Under the pieces are notes generated by a model. The model did not search any database. It was not told where the DNA came from and was given only the letters and a program-made list of their open reading frames with translations. The translations under genes and the position numbers were made by a program. This document shows positions 54,899 to 64,000 of a stretch of DNA of 64,000 bases, one piece after another (position 1 is the first letter of the stretch; every line of letters starts with the position of its first letter). The stretch is from an uncultured Tessaracoccus sp. (lineage in GTDB: Bacteria > Actinomycetota > Actinomycetes > Propionibacteriales > Propionibacteriaceae), in the NCBI RefSeq assembly GCF_943914565.1, contig NZ_CALUCN010000001.1, forward strand, positions 1 through 64,000. The letters run 5' to 3'.

Positions 54899-55681
54899 AT
54901 GTCGTACCCTCCCCAGCAGCCGTGGGGCCAGGGCGGCCACGGAGGCCAGCCGCCGCAGCAGTGGGGTGGCCAGCCCCAGCAGCCGCAGTGGGGCGGCCAC
55001 CAGGGATCGCAGTGGCAGGGCCAGCCCGGGCAGTCCTGGGGTGGCCAGGGCGGCCAGCAGTGGCAGGGGCAACAGCCCCCGCAGGGCCAGCAGTGGGGCG
55101 GCCAGCAAGGCCAGCAGTGGGCCGGCCAGCAAGGGCAGCAGTGGGCCGGTCAGGGCGGCCCCCAGTGGCAGGGCCAGCAGTATCCCGGCGGGCCGGCCCC
55201 GTCCGGTGGCGGCAAGGGCAAGGTGTGGCTCATCGTCGGCGCCGGCGTGCTGGTCGTCGCCGTGATCGCCGTCGTCGTGTTCCTGATGTTCGGCGGTGGC
55301 GACTACGCGGGTGACGAGCGCCCACCGCTGCCGGACTCCTTCGACGGCTGGACCAAGAGCGACAGCATGCTCGGCACCGGCTACACCAAGGGCGGGGACA
55401 CGATCACTGTCCTGGAGTCCGACGACACCGATGACGCTCCGACCCCGAGCATCGATCCCGGCCAGGTCCCCGAGGCGGACGACGACACGGACCACGAGGA
55501 CTCCAAGCCGGCCAAGGGTGTCGAGTGCCGGACGCTCACGAACCCCGAGCGCGAGATCACGGGGTGCCGGATCAAGTACAAGGATGGTCTCGAGTTCCTG
55601 GTGCTGGACCTCGACGTGCTCGGTGGGTCGACGTCGCGGGAGACGGTCGAGGAGGCGGCCGTCGCGCTGTCCAAGGAATAG
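54899..55681 (+). CDS. Gly/Gln/Trp-repeat membrane protein
   Basis: 260 residues. Residues 1-100 are a low-complexity cytoplasmic region of repeats built on WGGQ, WAGQ and WQGQ, rich in Pro, Gly and Gln. One membrane helix follows at about 109-130 ([20 protein letters not shown]), then an outside domain of about 130 residues with two Cys (VECRTL and TGCRIK) and an acidic linker. GGAAGGAAAG precedes the ATG; TAGCAT at 54865-54870 is a possible -10. This layout is common in actinobacterial membrane proteins of unknown function. The disordered part may self-associate. Confidence 0.68.
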   Translation: MSYPPQQPWGQGGHGGQPPQQWGGQPQQPQWGGHQGSQWQGQPGQSWGGQGGQQWQGQQPPQGQQWGGQQGQQWAGQQGQQWAGQGGPQWQGQQYPGGPAPSGGGKGKVWLIVGAGVLVVAVIAVVVFLMFGGGDYAGDERPPLPDSFDGWTKSDSMLGTGYTKGGDTITVLESDDTDDAPTPSIDPGQVPEADDDTDHEDSKPAKGVECRTLTNPEREITGCRIKYKDGLEFLVLDLDVLGGSTSRETVEEAAVALSKE

Positions 55682-55720
55682 GGCCAGACGCAGCAGTTCG
55701 TCCACGTCGGCCGCCCCCGG

Positions 55721-56017
55721 TAGCATTGCCGGTGGCGGCCGACGTGCGTTCCGGGGCGGCGTCCCCGACGATTTGGACTCGCGCGCACTTCGTGCCAAGA
55801 TGGACAAGTTGCTCCGCGGAGCGGTGCCGTCCGATCTGGACGACACCTCCGCCCAGAGGTCGAGCGAACACCCAGTGGTTGGATGGCCTTCCGAACGGGG
55901 AGGGCGGCTCCAATCCGGGCGGAAAGCGCGACACTCCCGTCCGCGGGGGTCGGGGCGACAAGGGGTTTCACCCCTACTGGAACTCCAGTTGAATAGGGAC
56001 GAGAAGAAGGAACAACT
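55721..56017 (+). promoter_or_regulatory. S10 operon promoter and leader
   Basis: TAGCAT at 55721-55726 is a plausible -10, giving a leader of about 285 nt. Just before rpsJ are two adjacent hairpins (AGGGG 55961-55965 with CCCCT 55971-55975; ACTGG 55976-55980 with CCAGT 55985-55989). No protein gene seen. Autoregulation by a ribosomal protein is possible but no known leader family was recognised. Confidence 0.4.
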
Positions 56018-56329
56018 GTGGCGGGACAAAAGATCCGCATCCGGCTGCGGGCGTATGACCACGAGGTCATCGACAGCTCGGCGCGCAAGATCGTCGACAC
56101 TGTGACTCGCACCGGTGCCAAGGTGGCCGGCCCCGTGCCGCTGCCCACCGAGAAGAACGTGTTCTGTGTCATTCGTTCGCCCCACAAGTACAAGGACAGC
56201 CGCGAGCACTTCGAGATGCGCACGCACAAGCGCCTCATCGACATCCTCGACCCCACACCCAAGACGGTCGACTCGCTGATGCGCCTTGATCTTCCTGCGG
56301 GCGTCGACATCGAGATCAAGCTTCCGTGA
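56018..56329 (+). CDS. rpsJ: 30S ribosomal protein S10
   Basis: 103 residues, standard. Also NusE, partner of NusB in antitermination and of the NusG KOW domain. [18 protein letters not shown] start is canonical. GTG start after GAAGAAGGA. First gene of the S10 operon. Confidence 0.96.
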   Translation: MAGQKIRIRLRAYDHEVIDSSARKIVDTVTRTGAKVAGPVPLPTEKNVFCVIRSPHKYKDSREHFEMRTHKRLIDILDPTPKTVDSLMRLDLPAGVDIEIKLP

Positions 56330-56339
56330 GGTGCCAAGG

Positions 56340-56996
56340 ATGAGTGAACGAATCGTGAAGGGCATCCTGGGCACCAAGCTCGGCATGACCCAGCTCTGGG
56401 ACGACGACAACAAGATCGTGCCCGTGACCGTGATCCAGGCGGGCCCCTGCGTCGTGACGCAGGTCCGCACGCCGGAGAACGACGGCTACTCCGCAGTCCA
56501 GCTGGGCTACGGCGCCGTCAAGGCCAAGAAGGTCACCAAGCCCACGGCGGGCCACTTCGCCAAGGCCGACGTGACCCCGCGCAAGCACCTCGTCGAGCTG
56601 CGCACCGCCAACGCCTCCGAGTTCACCCTCGGGCAGGAGCTGAACGCCGATGTGTTCGCCGACGGCGACATCGTCGACGTGACCGGCACCACCAAGGGCA
56701 AGGGCACGGCGGGCGTCATGAAGCGCCACGGCTTCGGCGGCCTCCGCGCCTCGCACGGTGTGCACCGCAAGCACCGTTCGCCCGGCTCGATCGGTGGCTG
56801 CTCCACCCCGGGCCGCGTGTTCAAGGGCCTGCGCATGGCCGGTCGCATGGGCAACGACAAGGTGACCGTCCAGAACCTCAAGATCCACGCCGTCGACGTC
56901 GAGCGCGGTCTGCTGCTCGTCCGCGGCGCGATCCCCGGCAACAAGGGCTCGCTCGTCGTCGTGCGCAGCGCGGCCCGGAAGGGTGACGCAGCATGA
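56340..56996 (+). CDS. rplC: 50S ribosomal protein L3
   Basis: 218 residues. [13 protein letters not shown] start, [16 protein letters not shown] and [19 protein letters not shown] near the peptidyl-transferase centre are typical. AAGGATG start 10 nt after rpsJ; overlaps the rplD start by 4 bp. Confidence 0.96.
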   Translation: MSERIVKGILGTKLGMTQLWDDDNKIVPVTVIQAGPCVVTQVRTPENDGYSAVQLGYGAVKAKKVTKPTAGHFAKADVTPRKHLVELRTANASEFTLGQELNADVFADGDIVDVTGTTKGKGTAGVMKRHGFGGLRASHGVHRKHRSPGSIGGCSTPGRVFKGLRMAGRMGNDKVTVQNLKIHAVDVERGLLLVRGAIPGNKGSLVVVRSAARKGDAA

Positions 56997-57730
56997 GCAA
57001 CAACACCGTCGACGTGATGGACGCCAAGGGCAAGAAGGCCGGCTCGGTCGAGTTGCCCTCGGAGCTCTTCGACGTCCAGACCAACATCCCCCTCATCCAC
57101 CAGGTGGTCGTGGCGCAGCTCGCAGCCGCCCGCCAGGGCACGCACGCGGTCAAGGGCCGCGGCGACGTCAGCGGTGGCGGCAAGAAGCCGTGGCGCCAGA
57201 AGGGCACCGGTCGTGCCCGCCAGGGCTCGATCCGCGCCCCGCAGTGGACCGGTGGTGGTGTCGTGCACGGCCCCCAGCCGCGCAGCTACGCCCAGCGCAC
57301 GCCCAAGAAGATGGTCGCCGCCGCCCTGCGCGGTGCACTCTCCGACCGCGCACGTGAGTCGCAGGTCTTCATCATCAAGGATCTCGTCCCCGGTGACAAG
57401 CCCTCGACGAAGGGCGCGCTCGAGGCGCTCGCGCCGTTCGGTGACGTGGAGAAGGTCCTGGTCGTGCTCGACCGCTTCGAGGAGATCGCATGGCTCTCGG
57501 TGCGCAACGCGCCGTCCGTGCACGCGATCCTCGTGGACCAGCTGAACGCCTACGACGTGCTGGTCAACGACAAGGTCGTCTTCTCCGAGGCTGCGCTCGC
57601 CGCGTTCGTGGCCGGCCCGGCCAAGGGCAAGTCGGTCAAGGCCGTCGCCACCGAGTCCGAGGCCGCGCCGGTCGAGGTTCCGGAGGAGAAGGCCCAGCAG
57701 GCCAACGACTCGGAGGAGAAGGACAAGTGA
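56993..57730 (+). CDS. rplD: 50S ribosomal protein L4
   Basis: 245 residues. The exit-tunnel loop is intact ([19 protein letters not shown] near 61-79). About 30 residues of acidic, Ala/Glu-rich C-terminal tail extend beyond the core. In E. coli L4 represses this operon. ATGA overlap with rplC and GTGA overlap with rplW. Confidence 0.96.
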   Translation: MSNNTVDVMDAKGKKAGSVELPSELFDVQTNIPLIHQVVVAQLAAARQGTHAVKGRGDVSGGGKKPWRQKGTGRARQGSIRAPQWTGGGVVHGPQPRSYAQRTPKKMVAAALRGALSDRARESQVFIIKDLVPGDKPSTKGALEALAPFGDVEKVLVVLDRFEEIAWLSVRNAPSVHAILVDQLNAYDVLVNDKVVFSEAALAAFVAGPAKGKSVKAVATESEAAPVEVPEEKAQQANDSEEKDK

Positions 57731-58032
57731 CTGGCCTCAAGATCCGCAACCACCGCGACGTGATCATCCGTCCCGTCGTGAGCGAGAAGAGCTACAACCT
57801 GCTCGACGAGAACAAGTACACGTTCATCGTCGCCCCGAACGCCAACAAGACCGAGATCAAGATCGCCATCGAGGAGATCTTCGACGTCAAGGTCGTGAGC
57901 GTCAACACCGCCAACCGTCCGGGCAAGCGCCGCCGTACCCGCTACGGCACGGGCCGCACGGTCGACACCAAGCGTGCGATCGTGACCCTGGCCGAGGGCG
58001 ACCGTATCGACATCTTCGGCCCGACCGAGTGA
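57727..58032 (+). CDS. rplW: 50S ribosomal protein L23
   Basis: 101 residues; forms the nascent-chain exit site that binds trigger factor and [20 protein letters not shown] start and [15 protein letters not shown] extension are typical. GTG start overlapping the rplD stop. Confidence 0.95.
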   Translation: MTGLKIRNHRDVIIRPVVSEKSYNLLDENKYTFIVAPNANKTEIKIAIEEIFDVKVVSVNTANRPGKRRRTRYGTGRTVDTKRAIVTLAEGDRIDIFGPTE

Positions 58033-58061
58033 TCGAGCGGCGAGGAAGGAACTGAATCCAC

Positions 58062-58898
58062 ATGGCTATCCGCAAGTACAAGCCGACCACGCCCGGCCGT
58101 CGCGGCTCGAGCGTGTCGGACTTCGCCGAAGTCACCCGTTCGACGCCCGAGAAGTCGCTGCTCACCGCCAAGACCAAGACTGGCGGCCGCAACAGCTCCG
58201 GTCGGATCACCACGCGCCACATCGGCGGCGGCCACAAGCAGGCCTACCGTCGCGTCGACTTCAAGCGCTACGACAAGGACGGTGTGCCGGCGAAGGTCGC
58301 GCACATCGAGTACGACCCGAACCGCACCGCGCGCATCGCGCTGCTGCACTACGCAGACGGCGAGAAGCGCTACATCCTCGCGCCCAACGGGCTGCAGCAG
58401 GGTGCGCAGGTCGTTTCCGGTGAGGGCTCCGACATCAAGGCGGGCAACAACCTCGAGCTGCGCCAGATCCCCGTCGGCACCGTGCTCCACGCCGTGGAGC
58501 TGCGTCCCGGCGGCGGCGCCAAGCTCGGCCGGTCGGCCGGCGCGTCGATCCAGCTCGTCGCCCGCGAGGGCAAGCACGCCACGCTGCGCATGCCCTCCGG
58601 TGAGATGCGCATGGTCGATGTCCGCTGCCGCGCCACGATCGGTGCGGTCGGCAACGCCGAGCAGACCAACATCCACTGGGGCAAGGCCGGCCGCAACCGC
58701 TGGAAGGGCATCCGCCCGACCGTTCGCGGTGTCGTGATGAACCCCGTCGACCACCCGCACGGTGGTGGCGAAGGCCGCACGTCCGGTGGCCGTCACCCGG
58801 TGTCGCCCTGGGGCCAGAAGGAAGGCCGCACGCGCAGCAAGAAGAAGGCGAGCAACCGCATGATCGTCCGTCGCCGCAAGTCCGGCAAGAAGCGCTGA
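58062..58898 (+). CDS. rplB: 50S ribosomal protein L2
   Basis: 278 residues, essential for peptidyl transfer and subunit joining. [20 protein letters not shown] near 227-246 carries the conserved His needed for activity. ATG after GAGGAAGGAACTG. Confidence 0.96.
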   Translation: MAIRKYKPTTPGRRGSSVSDFAEVTRSTPEKSLLTAKTKTGGRNSSGRITTRHIGGGHKQAYRRVDFKRYDKDGVPAKVAHIEYDPNRTARIALLHYADGEKRYILAPNGLQQGAQVVSGEGSDIKAGNNLELRQIPVGTVLHAVELRPGGGAKLGRSAGASIQLVAREGKHATLRMPSGEMRMVDVRCRATIGAVGNAEQTNIHWGKAGRNRWKGIRPTVRGVVMNPVDHPHGGGEGRTSGGRHPVSPWGQKEGRTRSKKKASNRMIVRRRKSGKKR

Positions 58899-58914
58899 TA
58901 AGGGAGCCTGAACA

Positions 58915-59196
58915 ATGCCACGCAGTCTGAAGAAGGGCCCCTTCGTCGACGACCACCTGATGAAGAAGGTGGACGTGCAGAACGAAAAGGGCACGAAGAA
59001 CGTCATCCGTACCTGGTCCCGGCGCTCCATGGTCGTGCCGGACATGCTGGGTCACACCATTGCGGTGCACGACGGCCGCAAGCACGTCCCGGTGTTCATC
59101 ACCGAGTCCATGATCGGTCACAAGCTCGGCGAGTTCGCTCCCACGCGCACCTTCAAGGGGCACGTGAAGGACGACAAGAAGGCGCGCCGGCGCTGA
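58915..59196 (+). CDS. rpsS: 30S ribosomal protein S19
   Basis: 93 residues. [18 protein letters not shown] start and [20 protein letters not shown] are canonical. 16 nt after rplB, within the operon. Confidence 0.96.
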   Translation: MPRSLKKGPFVDDHLMKKVDVQNEKGTKNVIRTWSRRSMVVPDMLGHTIAVHDGRKHVPVFITESMIGHKLGEFAPTRTFKGHVKDDKKARRR

Positions 59197-59222
59197 GGCA
59201 TCTCGAGAAATAGGAACTGACA

Positions 59223-59624
59223 ATGAGCAACGAAAACGGCACCAGCCGACGTCGCGAGGTCCTGCTCGGGGATCGTCCAGGCTCGTTCGCCATCGCACGC
59301 CACGTGCGGATGAGTCCCCGCAAGGTCCGCCGCGTGGTCGACCTGGTCCGCGGCATGGACGTCGCCGACGCCCTGACCGCGCTGAAGTTCGCGCCGCAGG
59401 CCGCCTCGGAGCCGGTGTACAAGGTGGTGGCCTCCGCCGTCGCCAACGCCGAGACCACCGAGGCGCTGCGCGCCGACGACCTCTACATCTCCAAGGCGTT
59501 CGTCGACGAGGGCGTCACCCTTCGTCGGATCCGCCCCCGCGCCAAGGGATCGGCCAGCCGCATCCTGAAGCGAGGGAGCCACATCACCGTCGTCGTCGAG
59601 CCCCGCGAGTCGAAGGAGGATTGA
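59223..59624 (+). CDS. rplV: 50S ribosomal protein L22
   Basis: 133 residues with an N-terminal extension of about 20 residues ([20 protein letters not shown]) before the L22 core ([20 protein letters not shown]). The beta-hairpin reaching the exit tunnel ([13 protein letters not shown]) is intact, with no macrolide-resistance-type deletion seen. Confidence 0.95.
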   Translation: MSNENGTSRRREVLLGDRPGSFAIARHVRMSPRKVRRVVDLVRGMDVADALTALKFAPQAASEPVYKVVASAVANAETTEALRADDLYISKAFVDEGVTLRRIRPRAKGSASRILKRGSHITVVVEPRESKED

Positions 59625-59626
59625 TC

Positions 59627-60433
59627 GTGGGACAGAAGATTAATCCGAACGGCTTCCGCCTCGGTGTCACGAGCGACCACACCACCCGGTGGTTCGCGGA
59701 CAAGGACTACGCCGCCTACGTCGGCGAGGACGTCAAGATCCGCCAGTGGCTCACCGGGAACCTCGAGCGCGCCGGCCTCTCGTCGATCGAGATCGAGCGG
59801 CGTTCCGAGCGTGTGACCATCTTCCTGCACGCCGCCCGTCCGGGCATCGTCATCGGCCGCAACGGCGCCGAGGCGGAGCGCGTGCGCGGTGAGCTCGAGA
59901 AGCTCACCGGCAAGCAGGTCCAGCTGAACATCCTCGAGGTCAAGCACACCGAGACCGACGCGCAGCTCGTCGCCCAGGGCATCGCCGAGCAGCTGAGCGC
60001 CCGCGTGGCCTTCCGCCGCGCGATGCGCAAGGCGCAGCAGACCGCGATGCGCTCGGGCGCCAAGGGCGTCCGCATCAAGTGCTCCGGCCGTCTCGGCGGT
60101 GCCGAGATGTCGCGCTCCGAGGGCTACCGTGAGGGTCGCGTCCCGCTGCACACGCTGCGCGCGGACATCGACTACGGGTTCTTCGAGGCCCGCACGACCT
60201 TCGGTCGCATCGGCGTCAAGGTGTGGATCTACAAGGGCGACGTCACTGGCACCCGCGCCGAGCGCGCGGCCCAGAAGGCGGCCCGCAACCAGGCCCCCGG
60301 TGGCCGTCAGCGTCCGGGCCGTCGTCCGGGCCGCGGCGACCGTGGGGATCGTCCCGAGCGCGGCGGGCGCCGTCGCGCGCAGGCCGCAGCCCAGCAGACT
60401 GAGGCCCCAGAGACCCAGAACGCAGGAGCCTGA
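59627..60433 (+). CDS. rpsC: 30S ribosomal protein S3
   Basis: 268 residues. I start at GTG 59627 ([12 protein letters not shown], the usual S3 start, after AAGGAGGA) rather than TTG 59621. KH domain near 60-110 with [12 protein letters not shown]; mRNA-entry-channel residues are typical. A C-terminal Arg/Gly/Gln/Pro-rich tail of about 50 residues. Confidence 0.96.
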   Translation: MGQKINPNGFRLGVTSDHTTRWFADKDYAAYVGEDVKIRQWLTGNLERAGLSSIEIERRSERVTIFLHAARPGIVIGRNGAEAERVRGELEKLTGKQVQLNILEVKHTETDAQLVAQGIAEQLSARVAFRRAMRKAQQTAMRSGAKGVRIKCSGRLGGAEMSRSEGYREGRVPLHTLRADIDYGFFEARTTFGRIGVKVWIYKGDVTGTRAERAAQKAARNQAPGGRQRPGRRPGRGDRGDRPERGGRRRAQAAAQQTEAPETQNAGA

Positions 60434-60434
60434 C

Positions 60435-60854
60435 ATGCTGATTCCTCGTCGAGTGAAGTTCCGCAAGCAGCACCACCCCAAGCGCAGCGGCACCCCCAAG
60501 GGCGGTACCACGCTGGCGTTCGGTGACTACGGCATCCAGGCGCTCGAGCCGTCGTACCTGACCAACCGTCAGATCGAGGCGGCGCGTATCGCGATGACCC
60601 GTCACATCAAGCGTGGCGGCAAGGTGTGGATCAACGTCTACCCCGACCGTCCGCTCACCAAGAAGCCGGCCGAGACCCGCATGGGTTCCGGCAAGGGTTC
60701 CCCGGAGTGGTGGGTCGCCAACATCCAGCCCGGCCGCGTGCTCTTCGAGCTGGCCGGTGTGGACGAGGCCACCGCCCGTGAGGCGCTGCGTCTCGCCATC
60801 CACAAGCTGCCGTTCAAGGCACGGTTCATCCAGCGTGAGGCAGGTGATCTCTGA
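60435..60854 (+). CDS. rplP: 50S ribosomal protein L16
   Basis: 139 residues. [18 protein letters not shown] start and [20 protein letters not shown] near 81-100 (by the A-site tRNA elbow) are canonical. Begins 1 nt after rpsC; stop overlaps rpmC. Confidence 0.96.
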   Translation: MLIPRRVKFRKQHHPKRSGTPKGGTTLAFGDYGIQALEPSYLTNRQIEAARIAMTRHIKRGGKVWINVYPDRPLTKKPAETRMGSGKGSPEWWVANIQPGRVLFELAGVDEATAREALRLAIHKLPFKARFIQREAGDL

Positions 60855-61084
60855 TGAGCAAGGCACTCAAGGCCGCGGACCTGCGCGGCATGACCCGTGA
60901 GGCGCTGTACGAGAAGGTCAACGAGCTGCAGCAGGAGCGCTTCGGCCTCCGCTTCCAGGCGGCGTCCGGCCAGCTCGAGTCGCACGGACGTCTTCGTGAG
61001 GTGCGCAAGGACCTCGCTCGTGTGTACACCGTGCTGCAGGAGCGCAACCTGGGCATGATCGAAGAGCCGGTTGAGGAGAAGTGA
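60854..61084 (+). CDS. rpmC: 50S ribosomal protein L29
   Basis: 76 residues, two antiparallel helices at the exit tunnel. [20 protein letters not shown] and [15 protein letters not shown] are typical. Shares one base with the rplP stop and one with the rpsQ start. Confidence 0.95.
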   Translation: MSKALKAADLRGMTREALYEKVNELQQERFGLRFQAASGQLESHGRLREVRKDLARVYTVLQERNLGMIEEPVEEK

Positions 61085-61371
61085 TGACTGAAGAGACCAC
61101 CAAGGTGGACCACACCGAGGAGCGCAGCCGTCGCAAGGTGCTCACCGGCGTCGTCGTCAGTGACAAGATGGACAAGACCATCGTCGTCATGGTCGAGGAC
61201 CGAGTGAAGCACCCGTTGTACGGCAAGGTGATGACCAAGTCCTCGCGCGTCAAGGCGCACGACGAGGAGAACACCGCCGCCGTGGGCGACCGCGTCCGCG
61301 TGATGGAGACCCGTCCGCTGTCGGCGCAGAAGCGCTGGCGCCTGGTGAACATCGTCGAGCGCGCCAAGTAG
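61084..61371 (+). CDS. rpsQ: 30S ribosomal protein S17
   Basis: 95 residues with a short N-terminal extension. [20 protein letters not shown] and [19 protein letters not shown] are canonical. ATG 61084 overlaps the rpmC stop; a GTG one codon earlier is also possible. Last gene of the operon here; rplN and the spc operon do not follow. Confidence 0.95.
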   Translation: MTEETTKVDHTEERSRRKVLTGVVVSDKMDKTIVVMVEDRVKHPLYGKVMTKSSRVKAHDEENTAAVGDRVRVMETRPLSAQKRWRLVNIVERAK

Positions 61372-61385
61372 GGCGCCAACACCGT

Positions 61386-61419
61386 ACGAAGGGCTCGTCC
61401 GTCGGGACGAGCCCTTCGT
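61386..61419 (+). terminator. terminator of the S10 operon
   Basis: Perfect 15-bp stem (61386-61400 with 61405-61419) and GTCG tetraloop, then CGTTGTT. The rest of 61372-61540 shows no gene. Confidence 0.88.
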
Positions 61420-61540
61420 CGTTGTTCGTCGCGGGCACACGCGGCTCAGCACACGCAGGCCTCGTGCCCGGAGGGTCGTCGTCGCGCAAGGGCCTGGTCG
61501 ACGCGCTGCGCACGGATCGGGAGGAACACCGTCAGCGCGG

Positions 61541-62440
61541 TCAGTTGGGGTAGACGAGCTCATCCGCGCGACGCTCGATCTCGCGATGCACGGCACGCAC
61601 AAGCGCCGCGGCGAGGGTTCGGGTCGTGGGCCGCTCAGCGATGGCGGCGTAGAACTCGCGCGTCACGTGGAAATCGGGCGCCAAACGCACCAAGTTGTCA
61701 TTGCCGAGCACGACGAATCGTGGCAACAAGCCGATCCCTGCGCCCGCGTTCGTGGCGGCCAGTTGCGAGAACAGGTTGGGGGACGCGAAGCCGATGCTGG
61801 CTTCCGGGAAGTGACGCTCGGCGAGCACGAGCTGGTCGAGCAGCAGCATGGACTCGATGTAGTAGACCAACTTGTGGCAGCTGATCTGGTCCACGGAATC
61901 CACGGGGCCGTGCTCGTCCAGGTATCCACGTGAGGCGTAGAGGCCAAGGTGGTAGCCGGCGAGCCGGTCGTGGCGGCAATGGCGCCGCTCGGGCTTGCCG
62001 ACGCTGATCTCGACGTCTGCCGAGACTCCTTGGGTGATGGGGTGGGTGCCCGTCACCAGCTCGATCTGCAGCTGGGGGTGTCGGCGTTGGAGTCGAGCGG
62101 CGGCCGGTGTGACGAACATCGTCCCGAACCCCTCTGGGCACATCACGCGCAACAGCCCTCTGAGCTGGTGGGTGCCCTCGCCGCTCCGTCCGAGCTCTTG
62201 GGCAGCGTGGACGGCAGCCTCGATCTGCGACGCCGGGCCCAACAAGGACTTCCCCAGATCGGTCAGGCGGGTGCCTCCCGACGTTCGGATGACGGTGGCT
62301 GCACCCACCTGCCGGTCGAGCCGGTCGAGACGGCGGGACACCGTCGTGTGGTCAACGCCCAGGACACTCGCAGCGTGGGCAAGGCTGCCACTGCGCGCCA
62401 CCTCGGCGAGCATCAGCAAGTCTTCCGGCCGAATCGCCAT
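61541..62440 (-). CDS. LysR-type transcriptional regulator
   Basis: 299 residues. N-terminal winged helix-turn-helix (about 5-62): GSLAHAASVLGVDHTTVSRR is the recognition region. Residues 90-295 are the periplasmic-binding-like effector domain. It lies downstream of, and on the same strand as, the MHS transporter gene, so it probably regulates that transporter and perhaps the catabolic gene beyond it. Ligand unknown, likely a small carboxylate given the transporter family. Confidence 0.9.
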   Translation of the reverse strand: MAIRPEDLLMLAEVARSGSLAHAASVLGVDHTTVSRRLDRLDRQVGAATVIRTSGGTRLTDLGKSLLGPASQIEAAVHAAQELGRSGEGTHQLRGLLRVMCPEGFGTMFVTPAAARLQRRHPQLQIELVTGTHPITQGVSADVEISVGKPERRHCRHDRLAGYHLGLYASRGYLDEHGPVDSVDQISCHKLVYYIESMLLLDQLVLAERHFPEASIGFASPNLFSQLAATNAGAGIGLLPRFVVLGNDNLVRLAPDFHVTREFYAAIAERPTTRTLAAALVRAVHREIERRADELVYPN

Positions 62441-62463
62441 GGGCCATTCCTACCACAGGGCGA

Positions 62464-62495
62464 TTGGGGGCACGCGCAGCTGCGCGTGCCCCCAA
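62464..62495 (-). terminator. terminator after the MHS transporter gene
   Basis: Perfect 32-bp palindrome (16-bp arms meeting at AGCT, each with TTGGGGGC/GCCCCCAA ends), 19 nt after the transporter stop on its strand. It separates that gene from the LysR gene. Confidence 0.75.
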
Positions 62496-62513
62496 CGGGT
62501 ACGGAGGGACGGC

Positions 62514-63917
62514 TCAGTGCCGGGTCTGCAGTGTCTCGGTAGCAGCTCGGGACGGGGCCGTCTCGTCCAACTCATGGTCGACGTCGTGCAGGGAGACGCC
62601 CTTCGTCTCGCGGATGAAGCACGCCGACACCAGTGACACGACCGCTGCGACGGCGATGTAGCCCGTGATCGGGACCCAGGAGCCGGTGTCACGCAGCATC
62701 GACGTGGCAATGACCGGCGCGAGCGAACCGGCGAAGATCGCGGTCACCTGGTAACTGATGGACACGCCGGAGTAGCGCATCCGAGTGGGGAACATCTCCG
62801 CCAACAGCGCGGGCTGCGGTGCATACATGACGGACCAGATGAACAGACCGAGCGCGATCCCGACGAAGCCGAGGACCGGGTTCTTCGTGTCGAACAGCGG
62901 GAACATCGCGAAGGCATGCACTCCGGCGAGGATGACGCCGACGATGTACACAGGGCGGCGTCCGACCTTGTCGGAGATGTGGCCGACCAGCGGGATCACG
63001 AACACGTTGGCCAGATGGGCGACCAACAACAACTGGAGAATCAGGTCGGTTGACACACCGAGATGGTCAAGATAGGTGATGCTGAACGTGACGACGATGT
63101 AATACCAGATGTTCTCGACGACGCGCGCACCCATGGCGGTGAGGATGTTTCGGGGATGCTTGCGGAGCACCTCGATCAGGGGAGCGCTGGAGGCCTTCGT
63201 GTCCTCAGCACGCCGCATCGCATTCTTGAAGATGTCCGCGTCCTCGACCTGCTTGCGGATGTACCAACCGACGAGCACGATGGCCACGGACAGGAAGAAG
63301 GCGATGCGCCAGCCCCACGAGAGGAACGCGTCCTCGGACAGGACGGCGTTGAGCAGCAGGAGCACCCCCGTCGCGAGGAGATTGCCGATGGGGACTGCCG
63401 CCTGCGGGAAGCTGGCGTAGAAGCCGCGACGATGATCGGGGCTGTGCTCCGCGATGAGCAGGACGGCACCACCCCACTCACCACCCACGGCGAAGCCCTG
63501 CACGAAGCGGAGTCCGACCAGCAGGATGGGGGCGATGTAGCCGATCTGATCGAAGCCGGGCAGCAGCCCCATGCAGAACGTGGTGCCGCCGACGAGCAGC
63601 AGCGACACCTGCAGCAGTTGTTTTCGGCCGTGCTTGTCGCCGAAATGACCGAACACGACGCCGCCCAACGGACGTGCCACGAAGCCCACCGCGTAGGTGA
63701 GCATCGCGGCGATCACGCCGTCGAGGGGGTTGCCGGTCTTCGGGAAGAAGAGATCACCGAACACGAGGGTCGCGGCGGTGGCGTAGAGGAAGAACTCGTA
63801 CCACTCGACGACGGTGCCCGCCATCGATGCGCCGACGACTCGCGCCAGCTTGCTCTTGGGCTGTGGACCCGGGGCATTGGTGGGGCGGCCCGGTGCGCTC
63901 AGCGTTGAGTCACTCAT
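62514..63917 (-). CDS. MHS-family metabolite:H+ symporter
   Basis: 467 residues, 12 predicted membrane helices, major facilitator superfamily. GTVVEWYEFFLYATAATLVF in helix 1, GHFGDKHGRKQLLQ between helices 2 and 3, and RFVQGFAVGGEWGGA in helix 4 are signatures of the metabolite:H+ symporter group (ShiA, ProP, KgtP relatives). Substrates in this group include carboxylates, shikimate and betaines; this one cannot be fixed from sequence. AGGAAC precedes the ATG. It begins 25 nt after the end of another minus-strand gene, so it may be part of a catabolic operon. Confidence 0.9.
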   Translation of the reverse strand: MSDSTLSAPGRPTNAPGPQPKSKLARVVGASMAGTVVEWYEFFLYATAATLVFGDLFFPKTGNPLDGVIAAMLTYAVGFVARPLGGVVFGHFGDKHGRKQLLQVSLLLVGGTTFCMGLLPGFDQIGYIAPILLVGLRFVQGFAVGGEWGGAVLLIAEHSPDHRRGFYASFPQAAVPIGNLLATGVLLLLNAVLSEDAFLSWGWRIAFFLSVAIVLVGWYIRKQVEDADIFKNAMRRAEDTKASSAPLIEVLRKHPRNILTAMGARVVENIWYYIVVTFSITYLDHLGVSTDLILQLLLVAHLANVFVIPLVGHISDKVGRRPVYIVGVILAGVHAFAMFPLFDTKNPVLGFVGIALGLFIWSVMYAPQPALLAEMFPTRMRYSGVSISYQVTAIFAGSLAPVIATSMLRDTGSWVPITGYIAVAAVVSLVSACFIRETKGVSLHDVDHELDETAPSRAATETLQTRH

Positions 63918-63942
63918 GATTGTTCCTGCTCAGGTTGACGTG

Positions 63943-64000
63943 TCAGTGAAGCTCGGTGACGAGCGAGAAGAACCACGAGCAGTCCTTGCCGCCGTCGCCG
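63943..64000 (-). CDS. C-terminal end of a partial gene
   Basis: The last 18 codons of a minus-strand gene cut by the window edge: GDGGKDCSWFFSLVTELH then TGA at 63945-63943. Codon use is GC-rich and the spacing to the MHS transporter gene (25 nt) fits an operon. Too short to assign; an enzyme acting on the transporter's substrate is likely by context. Confidence 0.5.
   Translation of the reverse strand, partial: GDGGKDCSWFFSLVTELH

Noticed and set aside
55727..55990. Small gene in the S10 leader
   Set aside because: Open frames lack ribosome sites and codon bias; hairpins before rpsJ fit an untranslated leader better.

Overview
The window is about 64 kb of high-GC DNA from an actinobacterium. 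Support: GC-rich third codon positions, TTG/GTG starts (rpoB starts at TTG, as is usual in actinobacteria), TANNNT-type -10 hexamers often 6-9 nt from the start codon, and the actinobacterial order tRNA-Thr, tRNA-Met, rpmG, hadAB-like, tRNA-Trp, secE, nusG, rplK, rplA, rplJ, rplL, rpoB, rpoC, rpsL, rpsG, fusA, tuf, rpsJ to rpsQ. A glutaminyl-tRNA synthetase and the look of RpoB/RpoC fit Propionibacteriales, perhaps Propionibacteriaceae; that family guess is inference.

Layout. 1-7.4 kb: three tRNA genes, rpmG, a MaoC-type dehydratase pair coupled to murB, a secreted glucosaminidase and a heterodimeric ABC exporter. 7.5-10.3 kb: tRNA-Trp, secE, nusG, rplK, rplA. 10.4-18.3 kb: a fused carboxyltransferase, then a minus-strand block with a PAS protein, a polar amino acid ABC importer, a small membrane protein and a standalone trpB behind a complete tryptophan attenuator. 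18.6-31.9 kb: L10 leader, rplJ-rplL, a large secreted metallophosphoesterase whose cell-wall sorting tail lies out of frame, then rpoB-rpoC.

32.0-36.0 kb is the most unusual stretch. Between the rpoC terminator and the rpsL promoter sit six tightly overlapping genes: a small EspC/WXG100-like helical protein, a 588-residue protein with a C-terminal alpha/beta-hydrolase (GHSQGG), three tandem near-identical lipoproteins on an exact 410-bp repeat, and a 238-residue protein with faint EspG-like character. I read this as a candidate type VII secretion effector-immunity cassette. 36.0-42.3 kb: rpsL (natural Arg at position 88), rpsG, fusA, then two small exported proteins and an ElaA-type acetyltransferase before tuf.

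42.4-55.7 kb is accessory: an MscS-type channel, glnS, a DUF4112 protein, a glutaminase-STAS fusion, a 20-bp inverted repeat, a divergent CGNR-regulator/haloacetate-dehalogenase-like pair with a 9-bp operator palindrome, gltX, a tandem pair of paralogous membrane proteins, a DUF2599-type lipoprotein, a siderophore-interacting reductase and a Gly/Gln/Trp-repeat membrane protein. 55.7-61.4 kb is the S10 operon (rpsJ to rpsQ) ending at a strong terminator. 61.5-64 kb holds a LysR regulator, an MHS-family transporter and the C-terminal end of a further minus-strand gene. I saw no insertion sequence, integrase, CRISPR array or rRNA gene.
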